A stretch of 64,000 nt of DNA. It comes from Peronospora farinosa (taxonomy: Eukaryota > Oomycota > Peronosporomycetes > Peronosporales > Peronosporaceae). How positions within the stretch are numbered: position 1 is the stretch's first letter; the number at the start of each line of letters is the position of its first letter. Below are positions 18,000 to 28,907 of the stretch, in pieces. Made by a program: the position numbers and the translations under genes. The stretch is taken from the NCBI GenBank assembly GCA_947646735.1, contig CANTFK010000072.1, forward strand, positions 372,001-436,000, written 5' to 3'. The notes beneath the pieces are model-generated. The model made no database searches. It was not told where the DNA came from and worked only from the letters and a program-made list of their open reading frames with translations.

Positions 18000-18006
18000 T
18001 CATAAC
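17993..18006 (-). other. Copia-1 primer-binding site (initiator tRNA-Met half-molecule type)
   Basis: The minus strand reads GTTATGAGCCCAAC next to the 5' LTR. GGGCTCATAAC is the expected anticodon-loop sequence of initiator tRNA-Met, and Copia elements are known to prime from this internal site of a cleaved tRNA-iMet. The ATG complementary to the anticodon is also the gag start codon. Confidence 0.75.
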
Positions 18007-18219
18007 TATCAAAGCAGATGCGTAGTGCTCACTAGGTGGTTGATTGAATACTAACATATATTTGGTCCTTAGTTCGCCAACAAGTGCTACATCTAAGCCA
18101 CTCCTATACTAACTATACCATACTCGCCCATAATCAACTGTCATCATGTCCGTAATCCTGCGTCTATCCAACAGGCGCTCAGCGGTGCGATAGTGCACCT
18201 TACCTTCAACATGTCCATC
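18007..18219 (-). repeat. Copia-1 5' LTR
   Basis: Matches 2109-2340 over its length but lacks a 12-bp segment and the last ~7 bp at the outer edge, where sequence turns into attaataggcaag. Confidence 0.8.
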
Positions 18220-18611
18220 ATTAATAGGCAAGATGGCCCGCGTAACGCGTTTACATACATACAGACATACACACATACATACATACATACATACATACAT
18301 ACATACATACATACAGTTTTTTAGCTTTTGAAGTAGATTGTTATCAAATGAAAATTGTCCACAAAATTGCAAACAGTATTTTGGGCTGCAGACAAAATTA
18401 AAATTTGTAGCTGATTATAATTCTAATTTATAAAGGCTTAAATAGTGGTCCAGATCTTAAATCCAGCGAAAATAGCGCATAGCTCTATTGTTTGTCCTCT
18501 ACAACTGTGATGAAATTGCTCTTGACACTAAAATTGCTCTAAAAACGAAGATATTTCAGCATTTCCAGTGGCTTATAAGAGATAGCATCTGTCTTGACTC
18601 GATTGCTCACA
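18220..18611. other. Intergenic region with (CATA)n microsatellite
   Basis: A run of acat/cata units occupies 18252-18315, with minor interruptions near its start. The rest is AT-rich and would hold the promoter of the downstream TOG/CAP-Gly gene. The minus-strand ORF across the microsatellite is an artefact of the repeat. Confidence 0.75.
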
Positions 18612-20199
18612 ATGAACAAGGTACGCTCCTCTTCTCTTCACACCACTGTTTTTCTTCATTTTTTTTTAACAATAGCTTATATTCTTACAACAGGATGCAC
18701 TAGCGACGACTTTAGCTCGCGAAATGGACCGCGTCGCACGCAATTCCGACAATTGGCAAGAACGGATGACGGCGCTAAACGAGATGCAGCGGGCCTTTAA
18801 ACAATTGGAGAGCCATCCACCTATTGGTACTGTAGCTGCCAGTCTCAGTACTGAAGTATGGAAGACACTAAGGCCACTTAAGAACATGGTGCAGGATTTA
18901 CGGTCACAGATTGTCAAGGAGGTCTGTTCACTGCTCACGACCATATCACGCGTTGCACGGGACGCTATGGCTCCATTCCTACGCGATGTCTTGCCTACTC
19001 TTGTAGAAGTTTGCGGTAGTGGCAATAAAGTCTGTGGTTCGTACTGCGGCGACTGTCTGGAAGCCATTGTCACACAGACGGTAATCAAAGGTGCCACACT
19101 GCGGCTCTTTGTCGACATTTTGCTCGAGAGTAAAAGTAAACGCATCCGATTGTGCTGCATCTCGTGTCTGCGCCACGCGCTTGTCACGTGGAGTTCCGTA
19201 CTGGACAAAGGTGACGTGCTACAGCTGGAAAGGGGACTGCGTCATGCTTTATACGACGCTAGCTCCTCGTGTCGAACGCAGGCGCACGAGCTTTTTAAAG
19301 TCTTCCAAACGTTATTCCCCAAACATGCGCTAGTCGTCATGAGCACGGTCGATTACAAGATTCAAAAACGTCTCGAGACATTTTTGTCCTCGGATGTGGT
19401 CGATTCAATGAAAGACACAGCGTCAAATGCCAGCGTAGATGATAATATAGCGCCAGTGCAGCAAGTACAAGCATTAGCGGGCTTCAACTTGGATGTTGGT
19501 GATCGTGTGTGCATTCTAGACAAAGAGTTTTTCGGTATTGTGCGGTTCTTGGGTGAAATTATCGGCGTCAAAGGAGTGTGGGTGGGTATCGAGCTGGACA
19601 AAGCTTATGGCAAGAACGATGGCGGCGTTAAAGGAAGATACTACTTTCGCTGTAAACCAAAGCACGGCATTTTCGCGCGTCCGCAGCAAGTTTTTCTAAC
19701 AATGTCAAGGTCAAAGTTTCATGAACAGCAACTTCAGCAGCAACGAAAAATTCAAGACGGGGACAGCTTTGCCCAAGGAAGCGATGCGGGTAGTGCAGCG
19801 GAGCTCGGTGATGAGCTAGAACATAATAGAGGTACTGAACCGCCGGTAACAGCAGAGGAAGTGGCACAACCATCCCCTAGCTCCCCACCGCCGGCACCGG
19901 CACCTGCTTCATCGTTGGACCTGCCCGCTCCAACTGATAAACTTGAACCCTCCAAGCTGACTTTAGTACTGAAGCAAGCCTCCGTGGCACACAGGCAATA
20001 CCTAAATCGCCTACTTATTCATGTCCGCGCGGAGCTGGAGGAGCACGAGCGTTTTCAAAATTACGGAGCAACAGCTAGCTCGGCTGATGCAGTTCAGTAC
20101 CTGCAGCAACTTCAAAATAGCGCGCAGGACAAAATCGTTCTTTCTGATGAGTTTATCCAAAAGGTCATCCAAGCCCAACAGGCTGCGCGAGAATCATAA
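18612..20199 (+). CDS. TOG (CLASP-like) plus CAP-Gly microtubule-associated protein
   Basis: Two exons, 18612-18620 and 18694-20199, give 504 aa; the first exon encodes only Met-Asn-Lys, and the 73-bp intron has GTACGC...ACAACAG ends. Residues ~10-230 form alpha-helical repeats like a CLASP N-terminal TOG domain (NWQERMTALNEMQRAF; WKTLRPLKNMVQDLRSQI). Residues ~268-345 are a CAP-Gly domain with VGDRVCILDKEFFGIVRFLG and the GKNDG signature that binds C-terminal EEY/F tails of tubulin and partner proteins. A Pro/Ser-rich linker and a C-terminal helical stretch follow. The protein should act on microtubule plus ends. Having one TOG and one CAP-Gly in one chain is less usual than the separate CLASP and CLIP proteins of animals and fungi. 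Confidence 0.88.
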
Positions 20200-20549
20200 C
20201 AAGTCTCGAGGACAGCTAACAGCTCTCATCAGTACAAAGGTATGACCAATTGTAGACGGTTTGTGCTGTCCTAATTCTTCCCTGCTGCTAAGACGACACT
20301 TTCTCAGGCGGCGAGCTTTGATGCGCAGAGCGCCACAGTGTTACACTGTTCCATCGTTATCGCTGATAGGGATCTCATGTGGCTTTTACGATGGTCTCGT
20401 TCACACAGACAAACATTGTGACAGGTTTATATGGTTGAGCTCTGTCGCTGCGCAGTTAAACATTTGCGGTGATTGCTCGAAAGCAATACCTTCACAAGTA
20501 CGTGTTTAGCTAACCATATTGTCTCATTTCGCTCTGGTATTACTCGAAA

Positions 20550-21737
20550 GAGGAGGATGGGCGGTCGACTTGATATGTATGGTTCAGCTTATCTCACATT
20601 CTTAGATGGGAGAATTGGTGATGCTTTCTGTCATTTGATCCAAGCTTTCGTCTTTGAAGGCTTTCCGCATCTGCCGATATCAGAAAGCTTCCTGAAGCAA
20701 CAGATAAGCGGCAATCTAAACTTCCACCAAGCATCGATTTTCGGTCGTTTGGTGACGACACGCTGGCAGAGGCAGAATTAGCTGCTCGCACAAGTAACGA
20801 ACGATGTTTCCCATCGCCCATCTTCGTGTTCTTCTTAGAGGTTGAAGTCATACCGGGGTACAGTCCAGTTTACTGAAAAAATGGTTTCTTTTTCTCGCTC
20901 AAGTAACAACCGCGCCTCCGCCACGTGCTTATCAACGAATTTCTTTGCTGCGGCAGCTTCCAACTCCTTCAGTAACTGCTGATTGCTCTGGACAGTCGAG
21001 AGTTCATGTCTCCAATTTTTCCCTGTTACTGCTTACACTGTTTCCACTAGCAGCACGCCATGTGCTTCTTAGCATGTTGCAGCTGAGCATAAGCATCATT
21101 TAGCAGCTTGTCGGACCAATGCGTTTTCTAAGCTAGTCTTGCCCCTCGCCTCGCGCCTCCTGAGCGACAAGTTTTAGAGCCGATCGCTCTTCTTCGCGAA
21201 GGTAATTGAGGGTTGTTGGTGATAGCGTTGGTGACCGAGGAAAAGCTCGAAGGTATTAAGCTGACTCTGTAGAAGGGCGGGCCGTTATTCGAAGCGGTGG
21301 AGACACCTTGGTGTCTCCTGCTTGCTTGGCGCATCAATAGACGATGAATATTCAGCCGACAACGAATAGCAAGCTGCCTGCTCACCACTAGCTGTAGCTG
21401 GATGATGCGCAGGTGGCCCGAGAGAACGACCTTTCGGTAAGACTGCATTCCTACATCTCCAGCATTACCTTATCGTAGCAGCAAATGATGCACTGACCAC
21501 TCTTCTCCAGGCCTCTTCCAACACTTCTACCTGAAACTCACGCAGCACAAGAAGATAGGAGACTTCATCTAATGCATTATTATTATTAGATTCACTAAAT
21601 GTATAATCCCAGGACAAAAGCGCCTTCTTATTGTCGTCTACGGGTACAATGTACCATTTGACCAGTTTAGGGTAGGTGGTTGGAACCGGTTTAGTTGAAC
21701 CGCTTATTCGATGGCCCGCGGACGGAGCACCAGCCAT
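20550..21737 (-). pseudogene. Decayed or unresolved coiled-coil gene
   Basis: An ATG at 21737 opens a clean 90-codon frame (KLVKWYIVPVDDNKKALLSW, then EVSYLLVLREFQVEVLEEAW) that looks like a small globular head. After a stop near 21465 coding-like segments continue in changing frames, including DKLLNDAYAQLQHAKKHMA near 21080 and QQLLKELEAAAAKKFVDKHV near 20960, both coiled-coil-like. I could not join them with plausible GT-AG introns in phase. A globular head followed by a coiled coil recalls the XRCC4/PAXX layout, but sequence similarity is too weak to say so. It starts divergently, 62 bp from the eS1 start codon. Confidence 0.45.
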
Positions 21738-21799
21738 TTGTCGTCGAAATTACAGTGTAGTAGCTCCATTTCGCCTTTACGAAAAAACTAAAGACAACT
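21738..21799. promoter_or_regulatory. Short divergent intergenic region
   Basis: Only 62 bp separate the ATG of the minus-strand coiled-coil gene from the ATG of the eS1 gene, so the two starts must share or overlap promoter sequence. No TATA box is evident. Confidence 0.4.
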
Positions 21800-23010
21800 A
21801 TGGCTGTCGGTAAGTAAAGCTGACAGACGTGAGAGTGTTAAATGAGCAGTATATTTCCGATCATTTCGTCGCTTTCTCGTCCTATCTTTCCCTCTTTTCC
21901 TCAAGTAAAATGAAGATAAAAAAGATCAGACAAAGACGGTAGTAGCAGTCAGCAGAAAATTTGGAATCTAGCGCCATGTAACGATTGCAAAAACAGACAC
22001 AGCTAATGACTTGCCGTTGCAAAAGAGTGGGGAATGGGATGAAGAAGGCGACGTGGTGCTTGGCAATATTGACTCGATGGCTATAGAGAGAGTGAAAGGA
22101 ATACAAAAGACAGATTACTAACACGTCATCTTGTCGTGTGACTGTCTATAGGAAAGAACAAACGCCTGACTAAGGGCAAGAAGGGTGGCAAGAAGAAAGT
22201 GTACGTTAACCTCTCCAGTTTCTATCATCGAGCAGTGACAGCTTCCTTCGGTTCCTAATTGTGATGGTCTCTGCAATTGACAGTGTCGACCCGTTCACGC
22301 GCAAGGACTGGTATGATGTCAAGGCCCCTGCTATCTTTTTGGAGCGCAACTGCGGCAAGACCCTGGTAAACCGTACGGCTGGTACCAAGATTGCTTCGGA
22401 GGGACTCCGTGGCCGTGTGTTTGAGGTTTGCCTTGCTGATCTTAACAAGGACGAGGACCAGGCTTTCCGCAAGATCCGTCTCTGTGCTGAGGAGATCCAG
22501 GGCAACCAGATTATCACTGGTTTTCACGGCATGGACTTTACCCGTGACAAGCTATGCTCGCTGATCCGCAAGTGGCAGACACTAATCGAGGCCTTTGTGG
22601 ACGTCAAGACCACTGATGGCTACCTGGTGCGTCTGTTCTGCATTGCTTTTACGAAGAAGCGCCCGAACCAGATCAAGAAGACTACGTACGCCAAGACGGC
22701 TCAGATTCGTGCTATCCGTAAGAAGATGACATCGATTATGACGGATGAGGCCTCCAAGTGCGACATTAAGGACCTGTTCCTGAAATTTGTGCCGGAGATC
22801 ATTGGCAAGGAGATTGAGAAGGCTACCCAGGGCATCTACCCGCTTCAAAACGTGTACATTCGCAAGTGCAAGATCCTGAAGAAGCCCAAGTTCGACTTGG
22901 TGCGTCTGATGGAGCTCCACGAGGGTGGTGCCGAGGAGAAGGGCGCTAAGGTTGCTCGTGAGGAGGACCAACTGGTGGAGTCGATGGCTGGCGCTGGTGG
23001 CCGTTTGTAA
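21800..23010 (+). CDS. RPS3A: 40S ribosomal protein eS1 (RPS3A)
   Basis: Three exons, 21800-21809, 22152-22200 and 22284-23010, give 261 aa, close to the 264 typical of eukaryotes. The tiny first exon encodes MAVG and the second the basic [15 protein letters not shown]; splicing restores the conserved [19 protein letters not shown] start of the family. The body contains [38 protein letters not shown] and [18 protein letters not shown]. The protein is part of the small-subunit platform near the mRNA exit. The first intron is long for this genome (342 bp), a common place for regulatory signals or snoRNAs in ribosomal protein genes, though I see no clear snoRNA boxes. Confidence 0.97.
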
Positions 23011-23294
23011 GCTTGTTGATTAGCTTGATAGCTCGATTACACAGTTCGTCATGGTTTTTGTTGTCAGTAAACAAGAAGAGCCACGAGAGGGTACTTGTTG
23101 TTAAGACGATGGAGAATAAAGGTGAAATTTTAATTCAATTGGTGTTCCACCAAGAGTTGATAAATTGTGTAGTCTTTATGCTATCGTTTCTTGGTAGATT
23201 ATGATATTTTGAATTATATTAGGTTGTATTATTAGTTTCAGCCTACTATACAGCATTTGTACGATTGGTAGCCAAGAAACCATAGCAAGCGATA

Positions 23295-23701
23295 ATGGCA
23301 GCCCGCGTGACTAAACTTTTCCTTCAGAACTGCGCTTCTGCAAGCGACAGATCGTCCAAGCACCCATCCAACAAGCACTTGTCTACCAAGAGTAAGACGC
23401 TAGAATCTAGCTTTACGTTGTCCAAGCATGCCCGGAGAAAGTTTCGACAGAAGAGCAAGAAAGTATGCAGCAAATCCAAGGTGAAGGTGCTGGAAGAAGC
23501 CCGTCGCGAGCTACAGCAGGCCGACCGCACTGCACAAAACCTTCGTAAACTCAAGAGTAAAGTGCCCACCAAGTCACAGCGCCTCATGGCAAAGGTACGA
23601 CCTCATCATGCAGTTTAAACTGAACAATGGTGCAAAGGGCTCGTGGACTAACTCTTTGATTGATTCAGGTTCTTGCGCAGCGAACTGCTGCATTCCGATA
23701 A
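23295..23701 (+). CDS. Small lysine-rich protein of unknown function
   Basis: Two exons, 23295-23594 and 23669-23701, encode 110 aa; the intron (74 bp, GTACGA...GATTCAG) falls between codons, and the second exon adds VLAQRTAAFR. The protein is strongly basic, with KHARRKFRQKSKKVCSKSK near the middle and a helical, charged C-terminal half (LEEARRELQQADRTAQNLRK). This composition is usual for nucleolar or ribosome-biogenesis factors, but no family is recognised. It is followed by a convergent COA3-like gene 231 bp away. Confidence 0.65.
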
Positions 23702-23932
23702 GCTTTGAGCGCGTGTTTTTAAGCCACGCTAGGATCGTACCGAGGCAAGTAGTCAATCGTCGTGGTTGAGCCGCCAGGAGCGAGGTTAATGCGACGTGTA
23801 GGAGAAGTTCAGGCCATAACATTGGCATGTGTTTTGCTAGCTTAGCACTAACAATGACTCAAACTGCAACACAAAACTGCACGTATATCCTCGTCTTCAA
23901 ATTACTGTTAGTCCTTTACCATTCTTCTCGAC

Positions 23933-24210
23933 CTACTTGTCGTTCTTGCCAATGGCTGAGGGCTTGATGCCGCTTTTGTGCACATTCACTTTCACGGTAT
24001 CCAGGTCTTTAAAGTCGTCCTGTAAGAATCATAATAAAGCAACACCAAGTGAGTAGAGGGCAACTTACATCAGATAAAAGAGCATATAAAAGTTGATAGC
24101 AGTTAGCGTACCTGACCCATCTGGTAAAAGGTGTAGCCAAAGATAGCAGATGCAAAAGTAGCGAGGCTGCCGCCCAAGATAAAGTTTTTGGTACGCACTG
24201 ACAGAGCCAT
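23933..24210 (-). CDS. COA3: COA3-like mitochondrial cytochrome c oxidase assembly factor
   Basis: Two exons on the minus strand, 24112-24210 and 23933-24019, encode only 61 aa, so the gene is easily missed. The intron is 92 bp with GTACGC...TTACAG ends and lies between codons. The protein has a short basic start (MALSVRTKNF), one membrane segment (ILGGSLATFASAIFGYTFYQ) and then MGQDDFKDLDTVKV. The arrangement of one TM followed by a QDDF motif is that of the COA3/CCDC56 family, which sits in the inner mitochondrial membrane and promotes Cox1 translation and complex IV assembly. Length is shorter than the yeast and human proteins. Assignment rests on this motif alone. Confidence 0.7.
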
Positions 24211-24499
24211 GGCGAGGGACTGGTGATGAATTTCTAGGACCAGAAGGATGTTTTTTCTTTCGTGCTAATAATGTGGTGCACACGAGCAAACTACTTTCGA
24301 AAAACAAAACAAATTGATCCTAGTTAACATTATTGAGTTTTCAAATGTGGAATGACTTTATAAATAAACCGTAACCGTACTTTTCGCAATTAAGTAATCT
24401 CTTTAAAAAAGTGAGATGCTCTTTGATACGACGAGAGCGTCATTTCGCGCAGCAACAGTGAAGAAGCTATCAGCAATCAGCACCGTGAGATACAAAGAA
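24211..24499. other. Intergenic, no gene seen
   Basis: AT-rich sequence upstream of the COA3-like gene, with no ORF or repeat of note, up to the TGTAACGGGC motif that may start Gypsy-3. Confidence 0.5.
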
Positions 24500-27400
24500 T
24501 GTAACGGGCTAATAGGCCCATATGCTACCCGCGCTTATCATTAAGTATGCAATACTTAACGGTCAGGTCTAAAGTGGTAAGCATATGTGACTGATAATGT
24601 GTCCAACACAGTTGAAGGTCCGTTGACAGTATGTCATACGTCACCGAGAGCTACCCAGCTCGTTGAGCCTGGAGTAGTTGAAGTGTCCTGACAGAAAGTC
24701 AGATGACACATATTTCTACCCAGCTCGAAGAGTCTGGTGTAATGAATGGGACGATGTTAAGTTGTCATGCGTCCAATGGTCCTTCACAGAGCCAAGAGTC
24801 TGTGGCAGTTGATGGTGGGCTGACAGGAAGGCAAGCGTCACAAGAACCGACATAAAGCCATGAGCCTGGTGCGATTGGAAGGAGTGCGTTGGCTAATACA
24901 GCAACGACACCTTCTTCCAGGTCAAAGGTCGTGGTGACTCGAAGAACGAGCACCAGACGTATTAAGACGATCAAGGGCACGTCGAAACGAGTGACCTTGG
25001 GTCAGTCTCGGTCCAAGAGGACGGACCTACGAACGAGTTGTTCGAGGTCGTCGAAGACAAGATGCTGGAGGCATCCTCAGTTGAGGAGCTCCAGCTAGTC
25101 TTGGCATCTGCCGGGGAGATAGTAAATCTCTCGGAGATGACGTGGGATCTGTTCCTGTCCGAATTATAGGAAGGAAAGATCCACGAGATAGTCGCACCAG
25201 CTCCAGAATAGAACGTGGTGGACTGTTGCTCTTCATCCACAATGGATGAGATCGTCTTGGAGACCGACAAAAAGAAACGGCTCGCTGCTCAAGGCTGGGA
25301 TGTCTTGAGGACAGCCCGTTATATGATGCTCTGTGGAAACACCGTGATGTGTTTCCAGTAGAATTGCCGAGCCGCCTACCGGCCGATAGGGGCATCAGGC
25401 ACGAGGCTGACCTGGAACCTGGCACCAAGTATTGTGTGACCAGGCAATGGCCGTTGCCGAAGGAACAAGTCGATTACATCGATGAGTTCTTCGACAAGCG
25501 AGCCAAGGCGGGACATGTACGTGAGAGCAAGTCGCCTCACTGCAGCCCGATCTTCTGCTTGCGTAAAGAAACAGGTGGATGGCGCGTGGCTCATGCTTAT
25601 AATAAGCTGAACACGGCCACTATTCCGGCTCAAACGCCGATCCCGCGGAAAGATGTTTTGTTGAACTGCATGGGAAAGTCAACTATCTTTTCTGCGTCGG
25701 ATCTGAAGGATGGCTACTATCAGGTTCTCATGCAAGATACCGACGTAGCCAAAACGGCAGTAAGCACACCAAGCGGTATGCTGTGGGAGTGGCTTGTGAT
25801 GCCAAAGGGTTGAAAAATGCTCCGGCAACATTCAACCGAGTGGTGGCTCGCGTGATGCGTCAGCACCGTGCCTACGCGCCCCATTACTTTGACGATGTAT
25901 TCGTGCATAGTATGGCGGAGGACGGTCTGAGCGCGATAGAGTCGCACAAGCGTCATTTAAACGCTGTGTTGCAGCCTCTGGGTGACGCCCAATTATACGT
26001 GAACTTGCAAAAGTGCGTAATAGGGGTCCTCGAGATACCGGTACTGGGCTGCATCGTAGGTGCACATGGTGTACGAGCAGACCCAGAAAAGGTAAAGGCT
26101 GTAAAGGAATGGTCAGTCCCACGTCATGTGAAGGATCTGCGCCAATTCCTTGGGCTCGCTAATTACTTGCATAAGTACAGCAAGAATTATGCGGAGCAGA
26201 CTAAGCCATTGTCTGACCTTTTGAAAAAGGATACAGAATGGACTTGGTCTAAGGAACAAAAAGATGCGTTAACTTCAGTGAAGCAATCTCTTGTAGAGGC
26301 ACCGGTCTTGGCATTGACCTACGCGGATAAGCCCTTTAGCGTCGTCTGCGATGCAAGCAATTTTGCAATCGGCAGCGCGCTCATGCAGAAGGATGACAAC
26401 GGCGTTGACCGTGTCAGTCTCGTCTTTTGAAAGCTGCCGAGATGAATTACCCTGTGCATGAAAAGGAGCTACTTTCAATTAAGTATGTCCTTGTAAAGTG
26501 TCGAGTGCACCTCTTGAACACCGACCTCTTTGTGGTTCATACGGATCACGCGTCACTGCGGACCGCTATAAATTCACCGCACCTCTCGCCGAGAATGGCG
26601 AGATGGCTAACATTCTTCTCTGAATTCAATTTCAAAACTGAATATAAGCCAGGTAAGACGAATGTCTTGGCTGACGCGTTATCGCACAGGCCAGACTTCG
26701 AGGCAAGAAACCAGGAAAGTGTGTCTCGTGCGAAGGCACAAGTTGAGTCGTCAACATTGGCAGCCATGAAGGCCTACCATGTGACGACCTCAATGGCCTC
26801 CGATATCAAGGAGTGTTACAGTCAGGACGAACATTGTCGCCTGCTGTTGGATCATTTTAGTGGACGAAAGGTTACCCTTCCGTCGCACCTGAAAGCGAAT
26901 ATAAATCAGTGATGGCCTATATGCCACGACGGCAATGACCGCAGCAGCCACATGACAATAAACTTCGACTGGAAGCTTTACGCGCCACGTTTCGAGAAGC
27001 TTTTGCAAGACTCGAAGCGATGCGCACATTTGTTTGCGTAAGAGACAGCGTTTGAGACTCTTATGTGATACATTACACGCTGATATGAAGACCATCGCGC
27101 AGTAGTTACTTCTATTGTAGACGCAAGAGTTCAAAAATGTCAGCTTAACAAACAATTTGAGAAGTTGCTTAGTTCTCCAGCGACCTTGAGAATCAATGAA
27201 GGACCCTTGTTGGTACCTTTAAGTGCTGATATATTAAGGACGAGGATGCACGGTTTAACAAGTCGCGCCTCTGCTTGCTATATGACTGGACTAAGAATCG
27301 TTTCGATACAGCAGGTTTCACGCCCGCGCCGCTATCGCCCAATTGGCTTCAGTAATTTAAAAGACAGGCTGGAATCTGTAATAAGGCAACCTATTACATG

Positions 27401-27695
27401 AGTAGTTATAGGAATAATACATAATTACATAAGTAGGCATAGGGCAGTATCCGATTAGCGGATACTGCGCGTCATTTTCATTATTGGTTTATTATTGGGG
27501 TGCCAGACCCAATAGTTAGCCAATAATAAATTGACTTCCATATTGAGTGGTTCCCATGAGCTAGGGAACATATTCGCACTTACTGCGAATTAAAACAAAA
27601 CAAAAATAAAACAGAGTTATATTTACGAGTTGATTAGGATCGCTTCCTCAACGCCCTTTTAGTGTAAGACGGTAAAGGGTCCTTAGCCCGTTACA
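24500..27695 (+). mobile_element. Gypsy-3: degenerate Ty3/Gypsy remnant
   Basis: Its core is a decayed pol fragment related to Gypsy-2. The proposed outer edges are TGTAACGGGCTAA at 24500 and its exact inverted counterpart TTAGCCCGTTACA ending at 27695, comparable to TGTAACGGGGTTA at the Gypsy-2 LTR edge. No two LTR copies can be paired and the flanking 5-mers (aagaa, ggaaa) do not match, so the edges are tentative. A further TGTAACGGGCTAG occurs at 27865. Confidence 0.5.
24604..26912 (+). pseudogene. Gypsy-3 pol remnant (protease-RT linker, RT, RNase H)
   Basis: Plus-strand frames with several stops and shifts: a repetitive linker with degenerate copies of QLVEPGVVEV/QLEESGVMNG (24640-24870), NELFEVVEDKMLEASSVEEL near 25030, then RT from about 25320 with VTRQWPLPKEQVDYIDEFF, ASDLKDGYYQVLMQD and the active site YFDDVFVHS near 25890. 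RNase H follows (VVCDASNFAIGSALMQ near 26345; VHTDHASLRTA near 26540) and ends near 26912. Frame breaks are visible at 25813 and 26430. It is in the same lineage as Gypsy-2. Confidence 0.85.
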
Positions 27696-27878
27696 GGAAA
27701 TGTCAATCGTGTCGTACGTTTTCTTTGCCACATGTTGATGGCATCGAAGTAATGCACTCGTAAATAATGACTTCCTTTGTGTACTTCCAACTGACACTCT
27801 TTCCTGGCCATTATTTGCACCACGGTGTGCATTTGTGGAGTTTTCGTGGTTTCTGTTGAACGTGTAACGGGCTAGCTT
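26913..27878. other. Gap with hairpins; probable Gypsy-3 3' end
   Basis: No credible gene. A 10-bp-arm hairpin (gcagtatccg / cggatactgc) lies at 27444-27468 and weaker inverted repeats (attattgg/ccaataat; attcgc/gcgaat) follow to 27590. Similar hairpins fill the Gypsy-2 LTR, which supports reading this stretch as LTR debris. Confidence 0.5.
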
Positions 27879-28330
27879 CTAAACAGAGACGCCCGTTGGG
27901 GTGTCAGCTCCAATATGATCCGAGTTGCTATCGGTGCCGTTTCTACCATGCACTCCTCCTGAGTTCCCACTTCGCGACAACAAGTGGCGCGTCGTGGAAT
28001 ACAAGGATCCACCACGTGAATTTGCATGCTTCTGAGCAACTTGCTCAGCAATTTTGGCTTTAGCTGACAGTGCTGCCTGCTTGGCAATCCGCATCATTGC
28101 GTCGTGCTCTGAACTGTGGAACAGCGCATCTCTTAACTCTTTGAGAGCGGCACACATGCGATCTGCATCGCCGGATGCTGCAAATTCTACATACATCTGA
28201 TGTTTTTAGAACCATGCGTGAAGATACCGTTCTGCTTGGAGGCTTCTTGAATCTTTTCGGACAGCACATATTTCAAATATTTGAAGCACGTTTCGTGTTC
28301 TTGTCCAAGAGCACGTGCGCATCACTGTCC
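27879..28330 (-). pseudogene. Fragment of an unknown host gene
   Basis: Minus-strand coding-like sequence contains EHETCFKYLKYVLSEKIQEA then, after a one-base frame change near 28195, YVEFAASGDADRMCAALKEL and a Ser/Gly-rich tail ending GADTPTGVSV. The charged helical sequence does not look like retroelement coding. It is trapped between Gypsy-3 and Gypsy-2 and lacks a start. The family is not recognised. Confidence 0.45.
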
Positions 28331-28907
28331 TTCTCTTCTGCAGTGGTCGAAAGCGCGCCAGATGAAGAAGCGTCAGCGAGGTTAACGCATTTTAAGCTCG
28401 CACGTAAGAATACGCTTCTAAAGAGACGCGTATCCAATCTTTGCATAATTAACCAATCAGTAGCTAAATTTGTATGTAATTAAATTCTATCGAATATAAG
28501 TCAGTCTTACACCTATTACTGTAACATCGCACACTGCGCACGAGAAGCTGTATGAGCTTCTGCGTGTCGTAAGTGTAGCGCTTGTCTTATCAGTTCGTTG
28601 CGCGGTTGCTCCAAAGCGAACGGCAACGGTTGGTACAGCGCTTCTTAGCGCCGACCAACACCACCACCGAACGCGGAGGTAAGACAGTATAACCGCTTCT
28701 TCGCGCTGCTTGAAGGTTTGCCCGCGTAGTACGTAACAGCTTCTTTACGAAGTGCCCGTCTACACTTTTGGTGATTGAAGTACTTAATGTAGAGTACAGT
28801 AATGCGTCAAAAATTTTGTATTATCTTTGAAAATGCGCTTTTTCACAAAACCGCCCTAGTCGGCATTGTCGTTTTGCGCTGGGGAAGAATCATAATCGCT
28901 TACATAT
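28331..28907. other. Gap, no gene seen
   Basis: Contains only short ORFs. A stretch of about 200 bp is flanked by the inverted octamers aagtgtag (28570) and ctacactt (28755), which could be a small inverted-repeat element but is too short to be sure. The last five bases (28903-28907, CATAT) are the Gypsy-2 target duplication. Confidence 0.4.

Larger units (their letters stand above)
2109..18219 (-). mobile_element. Copia-1: Ty1/Copia element, internally deleted and interrupted by Gypsy-1
   Basis: Two related ~210-230 bp LTRs (2109-2340 and 18007-18219) bracket Copia gag and pol remnants read on the minus strand. The order on that strand is 5' LTR, PBS, gag up to the zinc knuckle, then the Gypsy-1 insertion (4355-16845), then the rest of gag, then RT-RNase H remnants, PPT and 3' LTR. 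Protease and most of the integrase are missing. The coding parts carry many frameshifts and stops, and the LTRs differ by a 12-bp indel and several substitutions, so the copy is old and inactive. It belongs to the same family group as Copia-2. The outer edge of the 5' LTR lacks the last ~7 bp and no target duplication is seen. Confidence 0.85.

Noticed and set aside
18109..18372. Minus-strand ORF with repeated MYVC.
   Set aside because: It is a translation of the (CATA)n microsatellite.
20473..20781. 102-codon plus-strand ORF.
   Set aside because: Lies opposite the decayed minus-strand coiled-coil gene and shows no domain.
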